Part shown: positions 36,050 to 45,037 of the stretch, in pieces
Layout: each line of letters begins with the position of its first letter
Position numbering within the stretch: the stretch's first letter is position 1
Source: Candidatus Bathyarchaeota archaeon
Lineage (GTDB): Archaea > Thermoproteota > Bathyarchaeia > Bathyarchaeales > Bathycorpusculaceae
Reading direction: 5' to 3'
NCBI GenBank assembly: GCA_018396705.1
Contig: JAGTQZ010000006.1
Location: 62,001-126,000, forward strand
DNA length: 64,000 bases
Translations under genes and position numbers: made by a program
Notes under the pieces: model-generated
What the model was told of the DNA's origin: nothing
The model's database searches: none
What the model saw: only the letters and a program-made list of their open reading frames with translations

Positions 36050-36430
36050 ATGGCAAAATTCAAAGTGATAGTTTCAGACCCCGAAGATGGAACTTCAAAG
36101 ACTGTAGAGTTGGAGGATGCCCGTGCAGCACCGCTCATCGGAAAAAAGATAGGCGACATAGTTGATGGAGCCATTTTAGGTTTAGCAGGTTATAAGGTGC
36201 AGATAACCGGTGGTTCTGATAAAGATGGTTTTCCAATGAGACCCAATGTTCATGGCGGAGTTCGAAGAAACGTTGTTTTAAGTGGTGGCGTAGGGTTTAA
36301 TCCAGAGAAAGAGGGGGAGCGACGCCGCAAGAAGGTCCGAGGAAATGTAATAACGGATGAAATCGCCCAAATTAACATGAAAATTGTTGAAAAACCAAAA
36401 GCCAAAAAAACTGAGGTTTCTGAAAGTTAA
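36050..36430 (+). CDS. rps6e: Ribosomal protein S6e
   Basis: Small-subunit protein of 126 residues. It begins with the family F-K-V-I-V-S-D-P-E-D-G strand and carries I-T-G-G-S-D-K-D-G-F-P-M near residue 54-65. The C-terminal tail is Lys-rich. Its stop codon shares TTAA with the convergent cobalamin adenosyltransferase gene. Confidence 0.95.
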   Translation: MAKFKVIVSDPEDGTSKTVELEDARAAPLIGKKIGDIVDGAILGLAGYKVQITGGSDKDGFPMRPNVHGGVRRNVVLSGGVGFNPEKEGERRRKKVRGNVITDEIAQINMKIVEKPKAKKTEVSES

Positions 36431-36945
36431 TATTGTATGCCTTTTGTCGTAACAGTTTTCTCCGGATGTTTAACATCAACTATTTCATTTACAAAATCTG
36501 CCCTGTCAATCAGTTCTTTTGGAGCAAATCTGCCAGTTAAGACCACGTCTGTTTTTTCGGGGACTTTGCCTAAAAAGTCTAGGACTTCCTGTATATCTAA
36601 AAGTTTGCAATGCAGTGCCAGATTGATCTCGTCTAGTATCAGTAAGTGGGGCTTTTTCTCTTTAACTATCTTTTCTGCGAATTTCAGGGCTTTTTTTGCC
36701 AATTTTTTGTCTTCCTCGCTTAGATTGCTGAGGCCATGCCATCCTTTCCTGCCAAACTGGTAGATTTCATAATAGGGTGCTAATAGTTTGCGGATTTTGT
36801 ATTCGCCAGTATTCTTCCACCATTTCAGAAATTGTATTATCACAACTCTGCGTTTGTGCCCCACAGAGCGCAAGGCTAAACCTAAGGCGTTAGTTGTTTT
36901 TCCGCCACCAGTTCCAGTGTAGAGATAAATATACCCCATTAACAT
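36427..36945 (-). CDS. cobA: Cob(I)yrinic acid a,c-diamide adenosyltransferase
   Basis: CobA/BtuR-type P-loop enzyme that adenosylates corrinoids. Walker A is Y-T-G-T-G-G-G-K-T-T near residue 9-18, and L-I-L-D-E-I-N is near 103. The 172-residue length is normal. ATG 36939 two codons in is an alternative start. An adenosylcobamide need suggests corrinoid enzymes elsewhere in the genome. Confidence 0.9.
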   Translation of the reverse strand: MLMGYIYLYTGTGGGKTTNALGLALRSVGHKRRVVIIQFLKWWKNTGEYKIRKLLAPYYEIYQFGRKGWHGLSNLSEEDKKLAKKALKFAEKIVKEKKPHLLILDEINLALHCKLLDIQEVLDFLGKVPEKTDVVLTGRFAPKELIDRADFVNEIVDVKHPEKTVTTKGIQY

Positions 36946-37061
36946 TCATCGTTTAAGATTTTGCTGAAAGCCCATTTAAGACTTTGGAACAAGTACGCTC
37001 AAGGTTTATTAACTTGCTCAGAGACAACCTTCAATAACAACTTTATAGAGGAATCAGAAGG

Positions 37062-38312
37062 ATGAATGGCGAGAAAACGGTAGCTCTGCCAAAGCAGCCG
37101 GAAATAAATATCGGAACAATTGGTCATGTAGATCACGGCAAGACAACTTTAGTGCAAGCGCTTACTGGAGTTTGGGCGGCAAGACACAGCGAAGAACTAA
37201 AGCGAGGCATAACAATAAAGCTTGGCTACGCTGATATGCCAGTCTACAAATGCCCAAAATGTGAACCGCCAAAAAATTATTCAAAAGAGCCAGTTTGCCC
37301 TCATTGTGGCACGCAAACAACTTTCGTTAGGGCTGTAAGCTTTGTAGACGCACCTGGACATGAAGCCTTGATGGCAACCATGCTATCCGGCGCCGCAATA
37401 ATGGACGGAGCAGTACTTGTGATAGCCGCAGACGAGCCATGTCCTCAACCGCAGACAAGAGAACACCTCGCCGCAGCAGAAATAATTGGAATAAGAAACA
37501 TCATAATCGCCCAGAACAAGATCGATATTGTTGACGAAGAAAGGGCGCGAAAAAGTTATGAGGAAATTAAAAATTTTGTTAAGGGCACAGTAGCCGAAAA
37601 TGCGCCGATAATTCCAGTCTCAGCACAACACTCTGTAAACATTGACGCCCTTATACAGGCAATGGAAGAATTTATTCCAACCCCGAAACGAGATGAAACA
37701 AAACCGCCACTAATGTACGTTGTCCGATCCTTTGACGTTAATAAACCCGGTACTCCCATTGAACAACTGGAGGGCGGTGTTCTCGGCGGCACCATATTAC
37801 AGGGAAAATTTTCAGTTGGCGACGAGATTGAGTTGCGACCGGGGATAAGCGTCGAAGAAGGAGGAAAAACCATCTATAAACCGCTTAACACTCAGATTGT
37901 TAGTTTACATGCAGGGGGAAAAGATGTAAAAGAGGCCCGTTGCGGCGGATTAGTTGGAGTGGGTACACTTTTGGATCCTTCACTTTCAAAGGCAGACGGG
38001 TTAACTGGGAATATTGTTGGAAAACTTGGGCAATTACCCCCTGTTTTAGAGGAATTGAACCTAGAAACATATATTCTTGAAAGAGTTGTGGGAACGAAAG
38101 AGTTAACAAAAGTTGAAAATATAAGCAAAGATGAGACGTTGCTACTTCATGTGGGTGCCGCGGTAACCGTCGGCAAAGTTATTTCAGTAAAAAACGAGGT
38201 GACCACGCTTAAGCTTACAAGACCTGTTTGTGCTTTGACTGGTTCAAGGGTCGCTATTAGCAGAAAAATTGCTGGAAGATGGAGATTAATAGGATACGGA
38301 ATGATAAAATAG
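37062..38312 (+). CDS. aif2g: Translation initiation factor aIF2 gamma
   Basis: GTPase that carries initiator tRNA. G1 is GHVDHGKTT near residue 20-28 and G3 is D-A-P-G-H near 98. Between them is a zinc-binding knuckle, C-P-K-C and C-P-H-C, typical of a/eIF2 gamma. G4 N-K-I-D and two beta-barrel domains follow. It heads a run of information genes with 0-50 base gaps to 40631. Confidence 0.96.
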   Translation: MNGEKTVALPKQPEINIGTIGHVDHGKTTLVQALTGVWAARHSEELKRGITIKLGYADMPVYKCPKCEPPKNYSKEPVCPHCGTQTTFVRAVSFVDAPGHEALMATMLSGAAIMDGAVLVIAADEPCPQPQTREHLAAAEIIGIRNIIIAQNKIDIVDEERARKSYEEIKNFVKGTVAENAPIIPVSAQHSVNIDALIQAMEEFIPTPKRDETKPPLMYVVRSFDVNKPGTPIEQLEGGVLGGTILQGKFSVGDEIELRPGISVEEGGKTIYKPLNTQIVSLHAGGKDVKEARCGGLVGVGTLLDPSLSKADGLTGNIVGKLGQLPPVLEELNLETYILERVVGTKELTKVENISKDETLLLHVGAAVTVGKVISVKNEVTTLKLTRPVCALTGSRVAISRKIAGRWRLIGYGMIK

Positions 38313-38738
38313 ATGCCTACAAAAATAAACTCCAGCAGGGAGAAGTTGAAAATTATACTTGATTCAAATGCTTTATTTGTACCTTTACAGTTTAAAATTG
38401 ACATCTTCGAAGAGTTGAAAACTTTATTAAACCGCAGTTTCGAACCAGTGTTGCTGCAGCCTATTAAGGCAGAGATAGAGAAAATTGCCGTTGAAGGAAC
38501 GCCTAAAATGCGAAAAGCGGCGGCTTACGCCCTAAAACTGGCTGAAAAATGTACACTAGTCAAGTTTAGCGACGAATTGAAAAGCTCTCCCGACGATGTA
38601 ATCGTAAAAGTTGCTGGTGAATGGAAATGTCCAGTGTTCACCAACGACAGGAGGCTCCGGAGAAGGTTAAGAGATATAAATGTGCCAGTCATTTATGTGA
38701 GACAAAAATCGCGGCTTGAAATCGATGGGAGAGTGTAA
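38313..38738 (+). CDS. PIN-domain protein, Fcf1/VapC-like
   Basis: The protein has 141 residues with the PIN acidic residues in L-D-S-N-A-L near 16-21, the S-P-D-D-V near 89-93 and F-T-N-D-R-R-L-R near 106-113. This layout is found in the stand-alone archaeal PIN protein next to aIF2 gamma, related to the rRNA-processing nuclease Fcf1/Utp24. It starts at the base after the aIF2 gamma stop and has no antitoxin partner, so it is unlikely to be a toxin. Confidence 0.85.
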   Translation: MPTKINSSREKLKIILDSNALFVPLQFKIDIFEELKTLLNRSFEPVLLQPIKAEIEKIAVEGTPKMRKAAAYALKLAEKCTLVKFSDELKSSPDDVIVKVAGEWKCPVFTNDRRLRRRLRDINVPVIYVRQKSRLEIDGRV

Positions 38739-38740
38739 AC

Positions 38741-39346
38741 TTGTTTAAACTAATAAATATGGAGGATACAATTCGCATACCCCCGGAAACATTTGGAAAA
38801 CCGCTAGATACCGTGGGACATCAACAAGTTAAAGCAAAATATGAGGGAATCGTTGATGAAACATTAGGCTATGTTATAGCCGCAATAAATGTAAAAGTAA
38901 GCCCTATTGGGAAAATAATCCCTGGGGACGGGGCTACGTATCACAAGGTGACTTTTTCGCTTCTGACTTTTTATCCAGTTCTTCAAGAGGTAATTGAAGG
39001 AGAAGTTGTCGAGATTGCCGATTTTGGCGCTTTCGTGCGCATAGGCCCTGTCGACGCCTTGCTTCATGTTTCACAGTTGATGGATGATTTCATTTCCTAT
39101 GATGAGAAACAAGGTGTTCTTTTAGGTAAGGAAACAAATAGGAAACTTACAACTGGTGACAGAGTCCGTGTTAGGGTAACTGCAGTTTCTTTAGCGAGGA
39201 CTGGTGGTTCAGCGAAAATAGGTGTAACAGCTAGACAACCATTCCTAGGCAAGCTTGAATGGATAGAAGAAGATGTTAAGAAGTTGAAGGAGCAGCCGGG
39301 TAAAAAAGAGAAAAAAGAAGAAAGGGGAAAAGAGGATAATAAATGA
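38741..39346 (+). CDS. rpo7: RNA polymerase subunit Rpo7 (RpoE')
   Basis: Stalk subunit pairing with Rpo4 (encoded at 56448-56801). The N-terminal tip domain (I-R-I-P-P-E-T-F-G-K) is followed by an S1/OB domain from about 83 with G-E-V-V-E-I-A-D-F-G-A-F-V-R-I-G. A charged Lys/Glu tail ends the 201 residues. It overlaps spt4 as ATGA. Confidence 0.95.
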   Translation: MFKLINMEDTIRIPPETFGKPLDTVGHQQVKAKYEGIVDETLGYVIAAINVKVSPIGKIIPGDGATYHKVTFSLLTFYPVLQEVIEGEVVEIADFGAFVRIGPVDALLHVSQLMDDFISYDEKQGVLLGKETNRKLTTGDRVRVRVTAVSLARTGGSAKIGVTARQPFLGKLEWIEEDVKKLKEQPGKKEKKEERGKEDNK

Positions 39347-39528
39347 GCGAAAAGGCTTGCACTTCATGCCACCTGATAACGAGTGGCAACATCTGCCCAA
39401 AATGCAAGTCCCCCAGCCTCAGTGATGATTATAGCGGACTCGTGATAATATTTGACCCAGAAGGGTCAACTATTGCGCAAGCGATGAAAATCAAAGAGAA
39501 AGGACGTTATGCGTTAAAGGTAAGGTAA
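39343..39528 (+). CDS. spt4: Transcription elongation factor Spt4 (RpoE'')
   Basis: The protein has 61 residues with four cysteines in two knuckles, C-T-S-C near 6-9 and C-P-K-C near 18-21, followed by D-Y-S-G-L-V-I-I-F-D-P. It pairs with Spt5 to keep RNA polymerase processive. Its stop abuts the next start. Confidence 0.93.
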   Translation: MSEKACTSCHLITSGNICPKCKSPSLSDDYSGLVIIFDPEGSTIAQAMKIKEKGRYALKVR

Positions 39529-40059
39529 ATGAGTATAGTATATCGTTTACCTATGGAACTGCGGGGGAAACTTAAAAAACCGCTGGGTGAATTGTTCTCT
39601 GGCTCATATGAGGAAACGATCAATGAGCTAAGGGAGTTAATTGAAAAAGAAAAACCACCTTGCGTGGTTTCTGTAGGCGATGTAGTTTCAAAAAACCTTA
39701 TAGAAAAGCAAATTCAACCAAAACTGTTTGTCATAGATAACAAGGTTATGCGGTTTGCCATAGAACCTGCTAAACTTGAGGCAGAGGAGGAAAAACATGT
39801 CAAAAACCCACCTGGAACCATAACGTCCGAGGCGATAAATGCTATACGGGATGCTTTTAAAACAACCAACACTGTGAAAATAGTTGTAGATGGGGAAGAG
39901 GATCTTTTGGCTTTGATAGCCATTCAGTATGCGCCCGAAAACTCCATAATTGTTTACGGACAGCCACATGAAGGCCTGGTAGCCGTTAAAGCTACACAGC
40001 AGAAAAAAGCTGAAGTTAGCGAAATATTGAAAGCAATGCAACTTGCTGCGAAAGACTAA
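39529..40059 (+). CDS. GTP-dependent dephospho-CoA kinase
   Basis: The protein has 176 residues of the DUF359 family, identified as the archaeal GTP-dependent dephospho-CoA kinase, the last step of CoA synthesis. Motifs include V-S-V-G-D-V-V-S near 48-55, V-D-G-E-E-D-L-L near 122-129 and V-Y-G-Q-P-H-E-G near 144-151. It sits in the same operon position as in many archaea. Confidence 0.92.
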   Translation: MSIVYRLPMELRGKLKKPLGELFSGSYEETINELRELIEKEKPPCVVSVGDVVSKNLIEKQIQPKLFVIDNKVMRFAIEPAKLEAEEEKHVKNPPGTITSEAINAIRDAFKTTNTVKIVVDGEEDLLALIAIQYAPENSIIVYGQPHEGLVAVKATQQKKAEVSEILKAMQLAAKD

Positions 40060-40105
40060 ATAAAGGGAAAATTGTATCAGAACAGACATCAACAGGGAAA
40101 ACCAA

Positions 40106-40417
40106 ATGGAAATCAAAATATTGAAAGAGAACAATAACCTTCTGCTAAAACGTAAGGAAGTGGTCTTCCGAGTTGAACACAACCAAACCGGAAGCACACC
40201 GTCTAGACTCGAAGTAAAAAACGCGCTTGCTAGAATTCTTAAAAAAGACGCCAACCTAATCTTTATTCAAAAATTGGAAACGAAAACCGGAACACACACA
40301 GCCATCGGTGTGGCCAACGTTTATGACTCCATTGAACAAGCAAAACTAGTTGAACCGGAACACATCATAAATAGGAATATCCCGCCGGAAAAACCAAAGG
40401 AGGAAGGGAAAGGGTAA
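40106..40417 (+). CDS. rps24e: Ribosomal protein S24e
   Basis: The protein has 103 residues with the family core N-P-L-L-x-R-K-E-like N-L-L-L-K-R-K-E near 11-18, then G-S-T-P-S-R-L-E-V and G-T-H-T-A-I-G-V-A-N-V-Y-D. It is followed one base later by S27ae. Confidence 0.95.
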   Translation: MEIKILKENNNLLLKRKEVVFRVEHNQTGSTPSRLEVKNALARILKKDANLIFIQKLETKTGTHTAIGVANVYDSIEQAKLVEPEHIINRNIPPEKPKEEGKG

Positions 40418-40418
40418 C

Positions 40419-40631
40419 ATGACAGAAAACGTAGAGACCGCACAAAAAAAGGGGAAAACCGAGAAAAAGAAGAAAGAGAAAGGGGTTTACACACTTTACA
40501 AAGTTGAAAAGGATAAGATTGTTAGGCAGCGTCCCACATGCGAGCGTTGCGGTCCAGGATACTTCATGGCGGACCATGGAGACAGATATACATGCGGACA
40601 CTGCGGGTTTACACGATATAAACACGCTTAA
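40419..40631 (+). CDS. rps27ae: Ribosomal protein S27ae
   Basis: The protein has 70 residues: a Lys-rich N-terminus and a zinc ribbon with C-E-R-C near 43-46 and C-G-H-C near 61-64. Eukaryotes fuse this protein to ubiquitin; here no ubiquitin-like domain is attached. It is the last member of the operon that starts with aIF2 gamma. Confidence 0.95.
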   Translation: MTENVETAQKKGKTEKKKKEKGVYTLYKVEKDKIVRQRPTCERCGPGYFMADHGDRYTCGHCGFTRYKHA

Positions 40632-40664
40632 ATTGCAGCTTACACTTAGATTGTGATGGTGTAA

Positions 40665-41093
40665 ATGATCAGAGTTAATGTTTTAATAACCCATGTTTCT
40701 GGAGAACGCTTCTGGGACATTCATAAACCTGTTCCACCGATTCAAATCAACACCAACCTTAACCTTTTAGATGTTGAAAAAAAGTCGGATGAAATGCTGG
40801 AAGTGCCTTTCGTCTTAACCGTTAATTATAATCCTTCAGTGGCCCAAATAAGCTTGAAAGGAAGAGCATACGTAGCAGGCGCAAAAGATGAAATAGGGAA
40901 AATTTACAAGGATTATAAGGATAAAAGGCCTCCACCACCCATGCTAATCCAGTCTATTTCGAATGTTGTTTTTGTGGAAAGCATTATAATTTCAAGGACC
41001 TTGAATATTCCGCCTCCGATTCCATTACCGCAGATTCCGCCAGTCAAAGAGACCCCGGAGAAGAAGCCTTCGGGGGCAGATTACACCGCCTAA
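40665..41093 (+). CDS. SecB-like fold small protein
   Basis: The protein has 142 residues and is a paralogue of the 7217-7648 product. The N-terminal and central parts are beta-rich, with L-E-V-P-F-V-L-T-V-N-Y near 46-56. A helix follows, ending S-R-T-L-N-I-P-P-P-I-P-L-P-Q near 109-122. The strand pattern plus a helix ending in P-P-x-x-L-P resembles SecB (inference). The C-terminus is Pro/Lys-rich and probably disordered. It follows S27ae by 33 bases and may be the tail of that operon. Confidence 0.65.
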   Translation: MIRVNVLITHVSGERFWDIHKPVPPIQINTNLNLLDVEKKSDEMLEVPFVLTVNYNPSVAQISLKGRAYVAGAKDEIGKIYKDYKDKRPPPPMLIQSISNVVFVESIIISRTLNIPPPIPLPQIPPVKETPEKKPSGADYTA

Positions 41094-41097
41094 ACAT

Positions 41098-41556
41098 TTA
41101 GCCGCAATCCACTGTCTTTACGGAGGTTTGAAAGATAATTTGCTTGCTTTTTGCATGTTTTAATAATAGGTAAGGGTTTATCAAAGCTTGTCCGACTACG
41201 CAATTTTTGCCCGTGTATACTTTCCCACTTTAACAACTACGGTTAACCCAGTATCGATTATCTCTTCGATTTTATGTTGTAGCCTGTTGTGCGGCACTCT
41301 CCCATGAAAACTGCAATAACTGTTTTGTCTGAGGAATAAAAATTTGTTTATGTTCTCTCCAAATGCAGGGCCAATCCACAATATTTTGAATTACATAGTA
41401 TGCATGAGTTACATGTCTAGACCATACACCTTGATCTACAGTTTGGAACCCCAAACGTATTCCAATATTTGTAAATCCAAATGAATGCAATACCATCGTA
41501 GCTACAATAACTGATAACGTAATAGATAAAAGTGAAAGTCGTGACCAATACACCAT
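41098..41556 (-). pseudogene. Frameshifted PrcB-like (protease-complex subunit type) secreted domain gene
   Basis: The ATG at 41556 opens a hydrophobic signal-like N-terminus, then Y-Y-V-I-Q-N-I-V-D-W and E-H-K-Q-I-F-I-P-Q. The expected next segment, V-I-A-V-F-M-G-E-C-R-T-T-G-Y, is in another frame near 41285-41325. K-I-E-E-I-I-D-T-G-L-T-V-V-V-K-V is in a third frame near 41215-41265. N-C-V-V-G-Q-A-L-I-N-P-Y lies in a fourth segment near 41170-41205, after a further shift. Joined, these match the archaeal PrcB-like family by eye. At least three frameshifts mean no functional product, unless they are assembly errors. It is A/T-richer than its neighbours. Confidence 0.7.
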
Positions 41557-41621
41557 TAGCCCTAAAATGTGTTACGAAAAGTTTGATTTAGTCTAGGTTT
41601 TAGAACAGGACGAAAGGGAAC

Positions 41622-42026
41622 CTATTTTAGAGGAACATACATTGATGAGCGGGATGCGCCTATTCCAGGTGTCCCATGTTTGACGGGTTTATTGGTTACG
41701 GCGAACTCACCTAGATAATGCCCAATCATGTCTGGTTTTATCTCCACCGGAACAAATTCTTTGCCGTTATGGACATGAATTGTTAAACCCACCATCTCCG
41801 GCAGTATCACCATGTCACGGGCATGAGTCTTTATTGTTATGCTTCCCCCCTTGCACATCGCTTCTCTAGCCTTTCTAACTTTTTCAAGAAGAATTCTCTG
41901 TTCTGTGGATAGTCCCCTTTGCAGGCTTCTCCTTTGCCTAGCAGGCAATAACAATATGAATTCGTCCATAGACATGCCTTGTAATTGTTCAAGCGTGAAA
42001 CCGCGGTATGTGAATTCCCTTGGCAT
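41622..42026 (-). CDS. rps19: Ribosomal protein S19
   Basis: The protein has 134 residues, including [15 protein letters not shown] near 65-79, [10 protein letters not shown] near 83-92 and the C-terminal [10 protein letters not shown]. It is the last gene of the L3-L4-L23-L2-S19 run. The usual next gene, L22, does not follow. Confidence 0.97.
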   Translation of the reverse strand: MPREFTYRGFTLEQLQGMSMDEFILLLPARQRRSLQRGLSTEQRILLEKVRKAREAMCKGGSITIKTHARDMVILPEMVGLTIHVHNGKEFVPVEIKPDMIGHYLGEFAVTNKPVKHGTPGIGASRSSMYVPLK

Positions 42027-42077
42027 GTTTTATCCCATCGTTAAATTCTATAGAGATCCTATAAACTTTCCGGGAGA

Positions 42078-42833
42078 TTACTCGCCTTCCTTCACGCGTT
42101 TCTTCCGTCGCCCAGTGCCTCTAGCTGCAATTAGACCGACCTTTTGTCCTGGTGGAGCGTTCCTTGAAACTGTTGTAACCTTCCTCGCGCTTCTTTTACT
42201 GCTTCCATAGGGGTGAACCGCGGCAACCATCGCCCTTCCCCTGGTTCGCGGATATTTGCGACCTCTAGCTCTCATTAAATGGAATTTCGCCCCGGCCTTT
42301 AGGAAAGGCTTTTCTGTTCTACCTCCTCCTGAAACAACACCTATTGTAGCGCGGCAATGGTCACTGATGTATTTAGTTTTTCCAGAGGGCAACTTTATCA
42401 TGGTGCCTTGAGGGGTGTGCGCCACAACTGTGGCATATGCACCAGAAGACTTCGCAATTTTACCGCCATCTCCTGGTTTAAGCTCTATGTTGCATACCAG
42501 AGTGCCCTCTGGAATTTTGCCGACCGGCAGAATATTTCCAATGTCAATATGAGCTTCTCCACCCATTTCCATCTGTTGACCAACGTACATGCCTTCCGGC
42601 GCAACAATGTAACATTCTTCCCCATTTTCAAACCGTATAAGAGCCAGCGGAGCGCCTCGACCTGGATCGTGTAGAATTTCCTCTACAATACCTTTCATTA
42701 CACTCCCGTACATGTCCTTTAGAGGGGGTGGATAACATGCTGGAGCCACCCGTTTATGAGTCGCGGCTCGGAAAGTCGGGCCGCCACGCCCTCTTCTTTG
42801 AACACGTATCCTCTTTCCCATATCAATCACCAA
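42078..42833 (-). CDS. rpl2: Ribosomal protein L2
   Basis: Peptidyl-transferase-proximal protein of 251 residues. It begins M-G-K-R-I-R-V-Q-R-R-G-R-G after a short in-frame M-V-I-D extension, so ATG 42821 is also a possible start. The conserved A-V-H-P-Y-G region with the key His is near 205-210. Confidence 0.96.
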   Translation of the reverse strand: MVIDMGKRIRVQRRGRGGPTFRAATHKRVAPACYPPPLKDMYGSVMKGIVEEILHDPGRGAPLALIRFENGEECYIVAPEGMYVGQQMEMGGEAHIDIGNILPVGKIPEGTLVCNIELKPGDGGKIAKSSGAYATVVAHTPQGTMIKLPSGKTKYISDHCRATIGVVSGGGRTEKPFLKAGAKFHLMRARGRKYPRTRGRAMVAAVHPYGSSKRSARKVTTVSRNAPPGQKVGLIAARGTGRRKKRVKEGE

Positions 42834-42844
42834 TTATTCAATGG

Positions 42845-43105
42845 TTATAGTATGCCCAGTTTGATAGCTACGTCCGAAGCCTTATATTCTGGATATAGTC
42901 TTACAAAGGCTTTCTTACGACCGTCAGGGGTTATTACGATGTTTACTTTTTCAACTTTAACATCGTAAAGTTCTTCAACAGCCTTTTTCACATCGGTTTT
43001 TGTGGCTTTAAGGTTTACAATGAAAACTAATTTGTTTTCTTTCTCAACCATAAGACTTGCAGATTCCGTCATTAAAGGATACAAAATAACCTCGTAAGGA
43101 TCCAT
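42845..43105 (-). CDS. rpl23: Ribosomal protein L23
   Basis: The protein has 86 residues: I-L-Y-P-L-M-T-E-S-A near the start, F-I-V-N-L-K-A-T-K-T-D-V-K-K-A near 28-42, and V-N-I-V-I-T-P-D-G-R-K-K-A. It docks near the tunnel exit and binds SRP, whose SRP54 is encoded at 58472-59803. The start overlaps the L4 stop as TAATG. Confidence 0.96.
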   Translation of the reverse strand: MDPYEVILYPLMTESASLMVEKENKLVFIVNLKATKTDVKKAVEELYDVKVEKVNIVITPDGRKKAFVRLYPEYKASDVAIKLGIL

Positions 43106-43893
43106 TAGGCTACTTCACTCCTGCAGTAAATTTTATCCAAAGTTTCAATGGCGCCCTTCGTCCATATGGTAAGTCTACCCGGATGCGTGCCAGGCGCCAG
43201 AATTTCAGCGTTCAGTTCTTTAACGGGAACCACTTCTACTCCCGGTATGTTTCTGGCAGCCTCACCTATCCCTTTATCCTCAGATACAACAATCAATGGC
43301 CCAACGGCCTGTTTTATTCTTCTGCCGCGAAGTTTTCCTTTTCCAGCTCTAACTTTTGTGCTTTCTTTAACTCGATAAAGGTCGGCTAAAAGGCCGAGTT
43401 TTATAAGAGTTTCTTCTACATCTTTGGTTTTTTTCAAACTTTCAAGTTCATCCACAACCACTAATGGTATTTGGGGGACACCTTCGACAGCGTGCCCACG
43501 GGAAACAATTATCTCTTTGGAAGCAGTTGCAGCTATGGCTGAGAAAAGAGCTAAACGCTTTTCTTTCTTTGGAATTTTCTTCACAATCTTTTTTTCGGGT
43601 GTCGGTGGATGCGCCAGTCTACCGCCAACAGTTCCAGGGGCGAACGCTCCCCTTCCCGTTGGTCCCTTAATGCGTGGAATTCTGGCTATACCAAGGCCCA
43701 CTCCTCTTGATTCGGCTGTTGTTCGTTTCCCGGCCATGGGATCTCTGCCTTGAGGTTGGAACATTGTGGATTGTATAGCTAAGACGCCCCGTTTAATCAC
43801 GTCTGGTCTTATGGGTGTTTCAAAAATTGGAGGAAGTTTAATTTTTTCAACGGGTTTTCCTTCGAGGTCAAAGACTTTCACTGTTTTAGCCAT
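43105..43893 (-). CDS. rpl4: Ribosomal protein L4
   Basis: The protein has 262 residues, archaeal/eukaryal L4e type. The tunnel loop has the Gly/Arg-rich K-G-P-T-G-R-G-A-F-A-P-G-T-V-G-G-R region near 76-92. G-K-L-R-G-R-R is near 186-192. Confidence 0.96.
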   Translation of the reverse strand: MAKTVKVFDLEGKPVEKIKLPPIFETPIRPDVIKRGVLAIQSTMFQPQGRDPMAGKRTTAESRGVGLGIARIPRIKGPTGRGAFAPGTVGGRLAHPPTPEKKIVKKIPKKEKRLALFSAIAATASKEIIVSRGHAVEGVPQIPLVVVDELESLKKTKDVEETLIKLGLLADLYRVKESTKVRAGKGKLRGRRIKQAVGPLIVVSEDKGIGEAARNIPGVEVVPVKELNAEILAPGTHPGRLTIWTKGAIETLDKIYCRSEVA

Positions 43894-43913
43894 GGATTTT
43901 CACCGTTTCCTCC

Positions 43914-44927
43914 CTATTTGCCTTGTGGAGATTCAAGGGATATATACATAATTTGCGGTGGTCCCTCAGGAATTTCTTTCGGCGGTCTTGCTGGATAACG
44001 CAGTTTTATTGGACGTTTTTCAGGTCCGGGTATGCTTCCCTCTATGAGAATATATGGGCCGCGAACTATTCCGTATCTGATGAAACCCCCTTTTGGTGTG
44101 ATTTCTTTGCCGTCTTTGCCTATCTTTAATATACGCTTGTTGTATTCGGTTCTTTGATGGAAGCCCATTTGCCCTGCACGCGGAACCGTATACAGCACGT
44201 GGTGAGGATTCCATGGTCCAAGGGTGGCTACTCCGCGTTTTGTTTTTCTGCCCTTGTGTTGAAGAATTTTTACACCCCAGCGTTTTACCGGCCCTTGAAA
44301 ACCTTTTCCTGTTGTTACTGCTATGACATCCACGTGTTGCCCTTCACGAAACACTTCGGCTGGGCTGACAGTTTTTCCCAGAATGCTTTTAGCATATTCA
44401 AATCTTTGCTGGATTGAACCTCCGCCAATTTCTATTTCAGATATGTCTGGCTTTTTCTTCGGTAGTCCAGTCTGTCTCGGCTGAGTTATTGCTATGACGC
44501 GTATTTTTGAGATTTTGTCGAGGTTCTCTTCTATCTTTTTGAGGTTCTCCGCGGTGTTGAATTTTTCAGGGATGGTTAAAACTCTCTCAAGATCGTCTGG
44601 TGGATCTTCCATCCAAGCTTCTGCGAAGGTTCGCAGTCCGTAAGGTGTTTTGGTGTAGGCTCTCACCCCGCAAATTAGAAGCGGGGGAGTTTCAACAACC
44701 GTAACGGGGCGGACAACTTCCTTTCCAAAATTTGGGGAGCGTTTTCGGTCTTCCACTACAACAGCGTAGGTCATACCAGCCTTATAACCGATAAAGCCTA
44801 AAAGTTTAGGAGTGTCAGCCTGTATTTCAGGCCAGTATCGTATTCTGGCCAATATACTTTTAGCGCGTTTCCTAGGCAAATAAGCAAGTGAACCATGTTT
44901 TGGAGCATGATGCTTCCGATGGCCCAT
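43914..44927 (-). CDS. rpl3: Ribosomal protein L3
   Basis: The protein has 337 residues with the archaeal N-terminal M-G-H-R-K-H-H-A-P-K-H-G-S-L. The V-T-T-G-K-G-F-Q-G-P-V-K-R-W-G segment is near 207-221 and Q-M-G-F-H-Q-R-T-E-Y near 257-266. It is the first gene of the cluster. A TATA-like GTTTATAA about 50 bases upstream is its likely promoter. Confidence 0.97.
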   Translation of the reverse strand: MGHRKHHAPKHGSLAYLPRKRAKSILARIRYWPEIQADTPKLLGFIGYKAGMTYAVVVEDRKRSPNFGKEVVRPVTVVETPPLLICGVRAYTKTPYGLRTFAEAWMEDPPDDLERVLTIPEKFNTAENLKKIEENLDKISKIRVIAITQPRQTGLPKKKPDISEIEIGGGSIQQRFEYAKSILGKTVSPAEVFREGQHVDVIAVTTGKGFQGPVKRWGVKILQHKGRKTKRGVATLGPWNPHHVLYTVPRAGQMGFHQRTEYNKRILKIGKDGKEITPKGGFIRYGIVRGPYILIEGSIPGPEKRPIKLRYPARPPKEIPEGPPQIMYISLESPQGK

Positions 44928-45037
44928 TGCTCTCAGCTTCGCGTCTTCTAGGAATAAACATTAAGGTTATAAACATTACCGTTATCCACTACGTCAAATT
45001 TACGCTGAGAAGTCATCCACAAAAGCGATAGCCCTCT

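Noticed and set aside
38313-38738. VapC-type toxin of a toxin-antitoxin pair
   Set aside because: No antitoxin gene adjoins it, and it sits in a conserved translation/transcription operon between aIF2 gamma and Rpo7.
41272-41556. 94-residue ORF taken as an intact secreted protein
   Set aside because: Its conserved continuation is in other frames, so it is only the 5' part of a broken gene.
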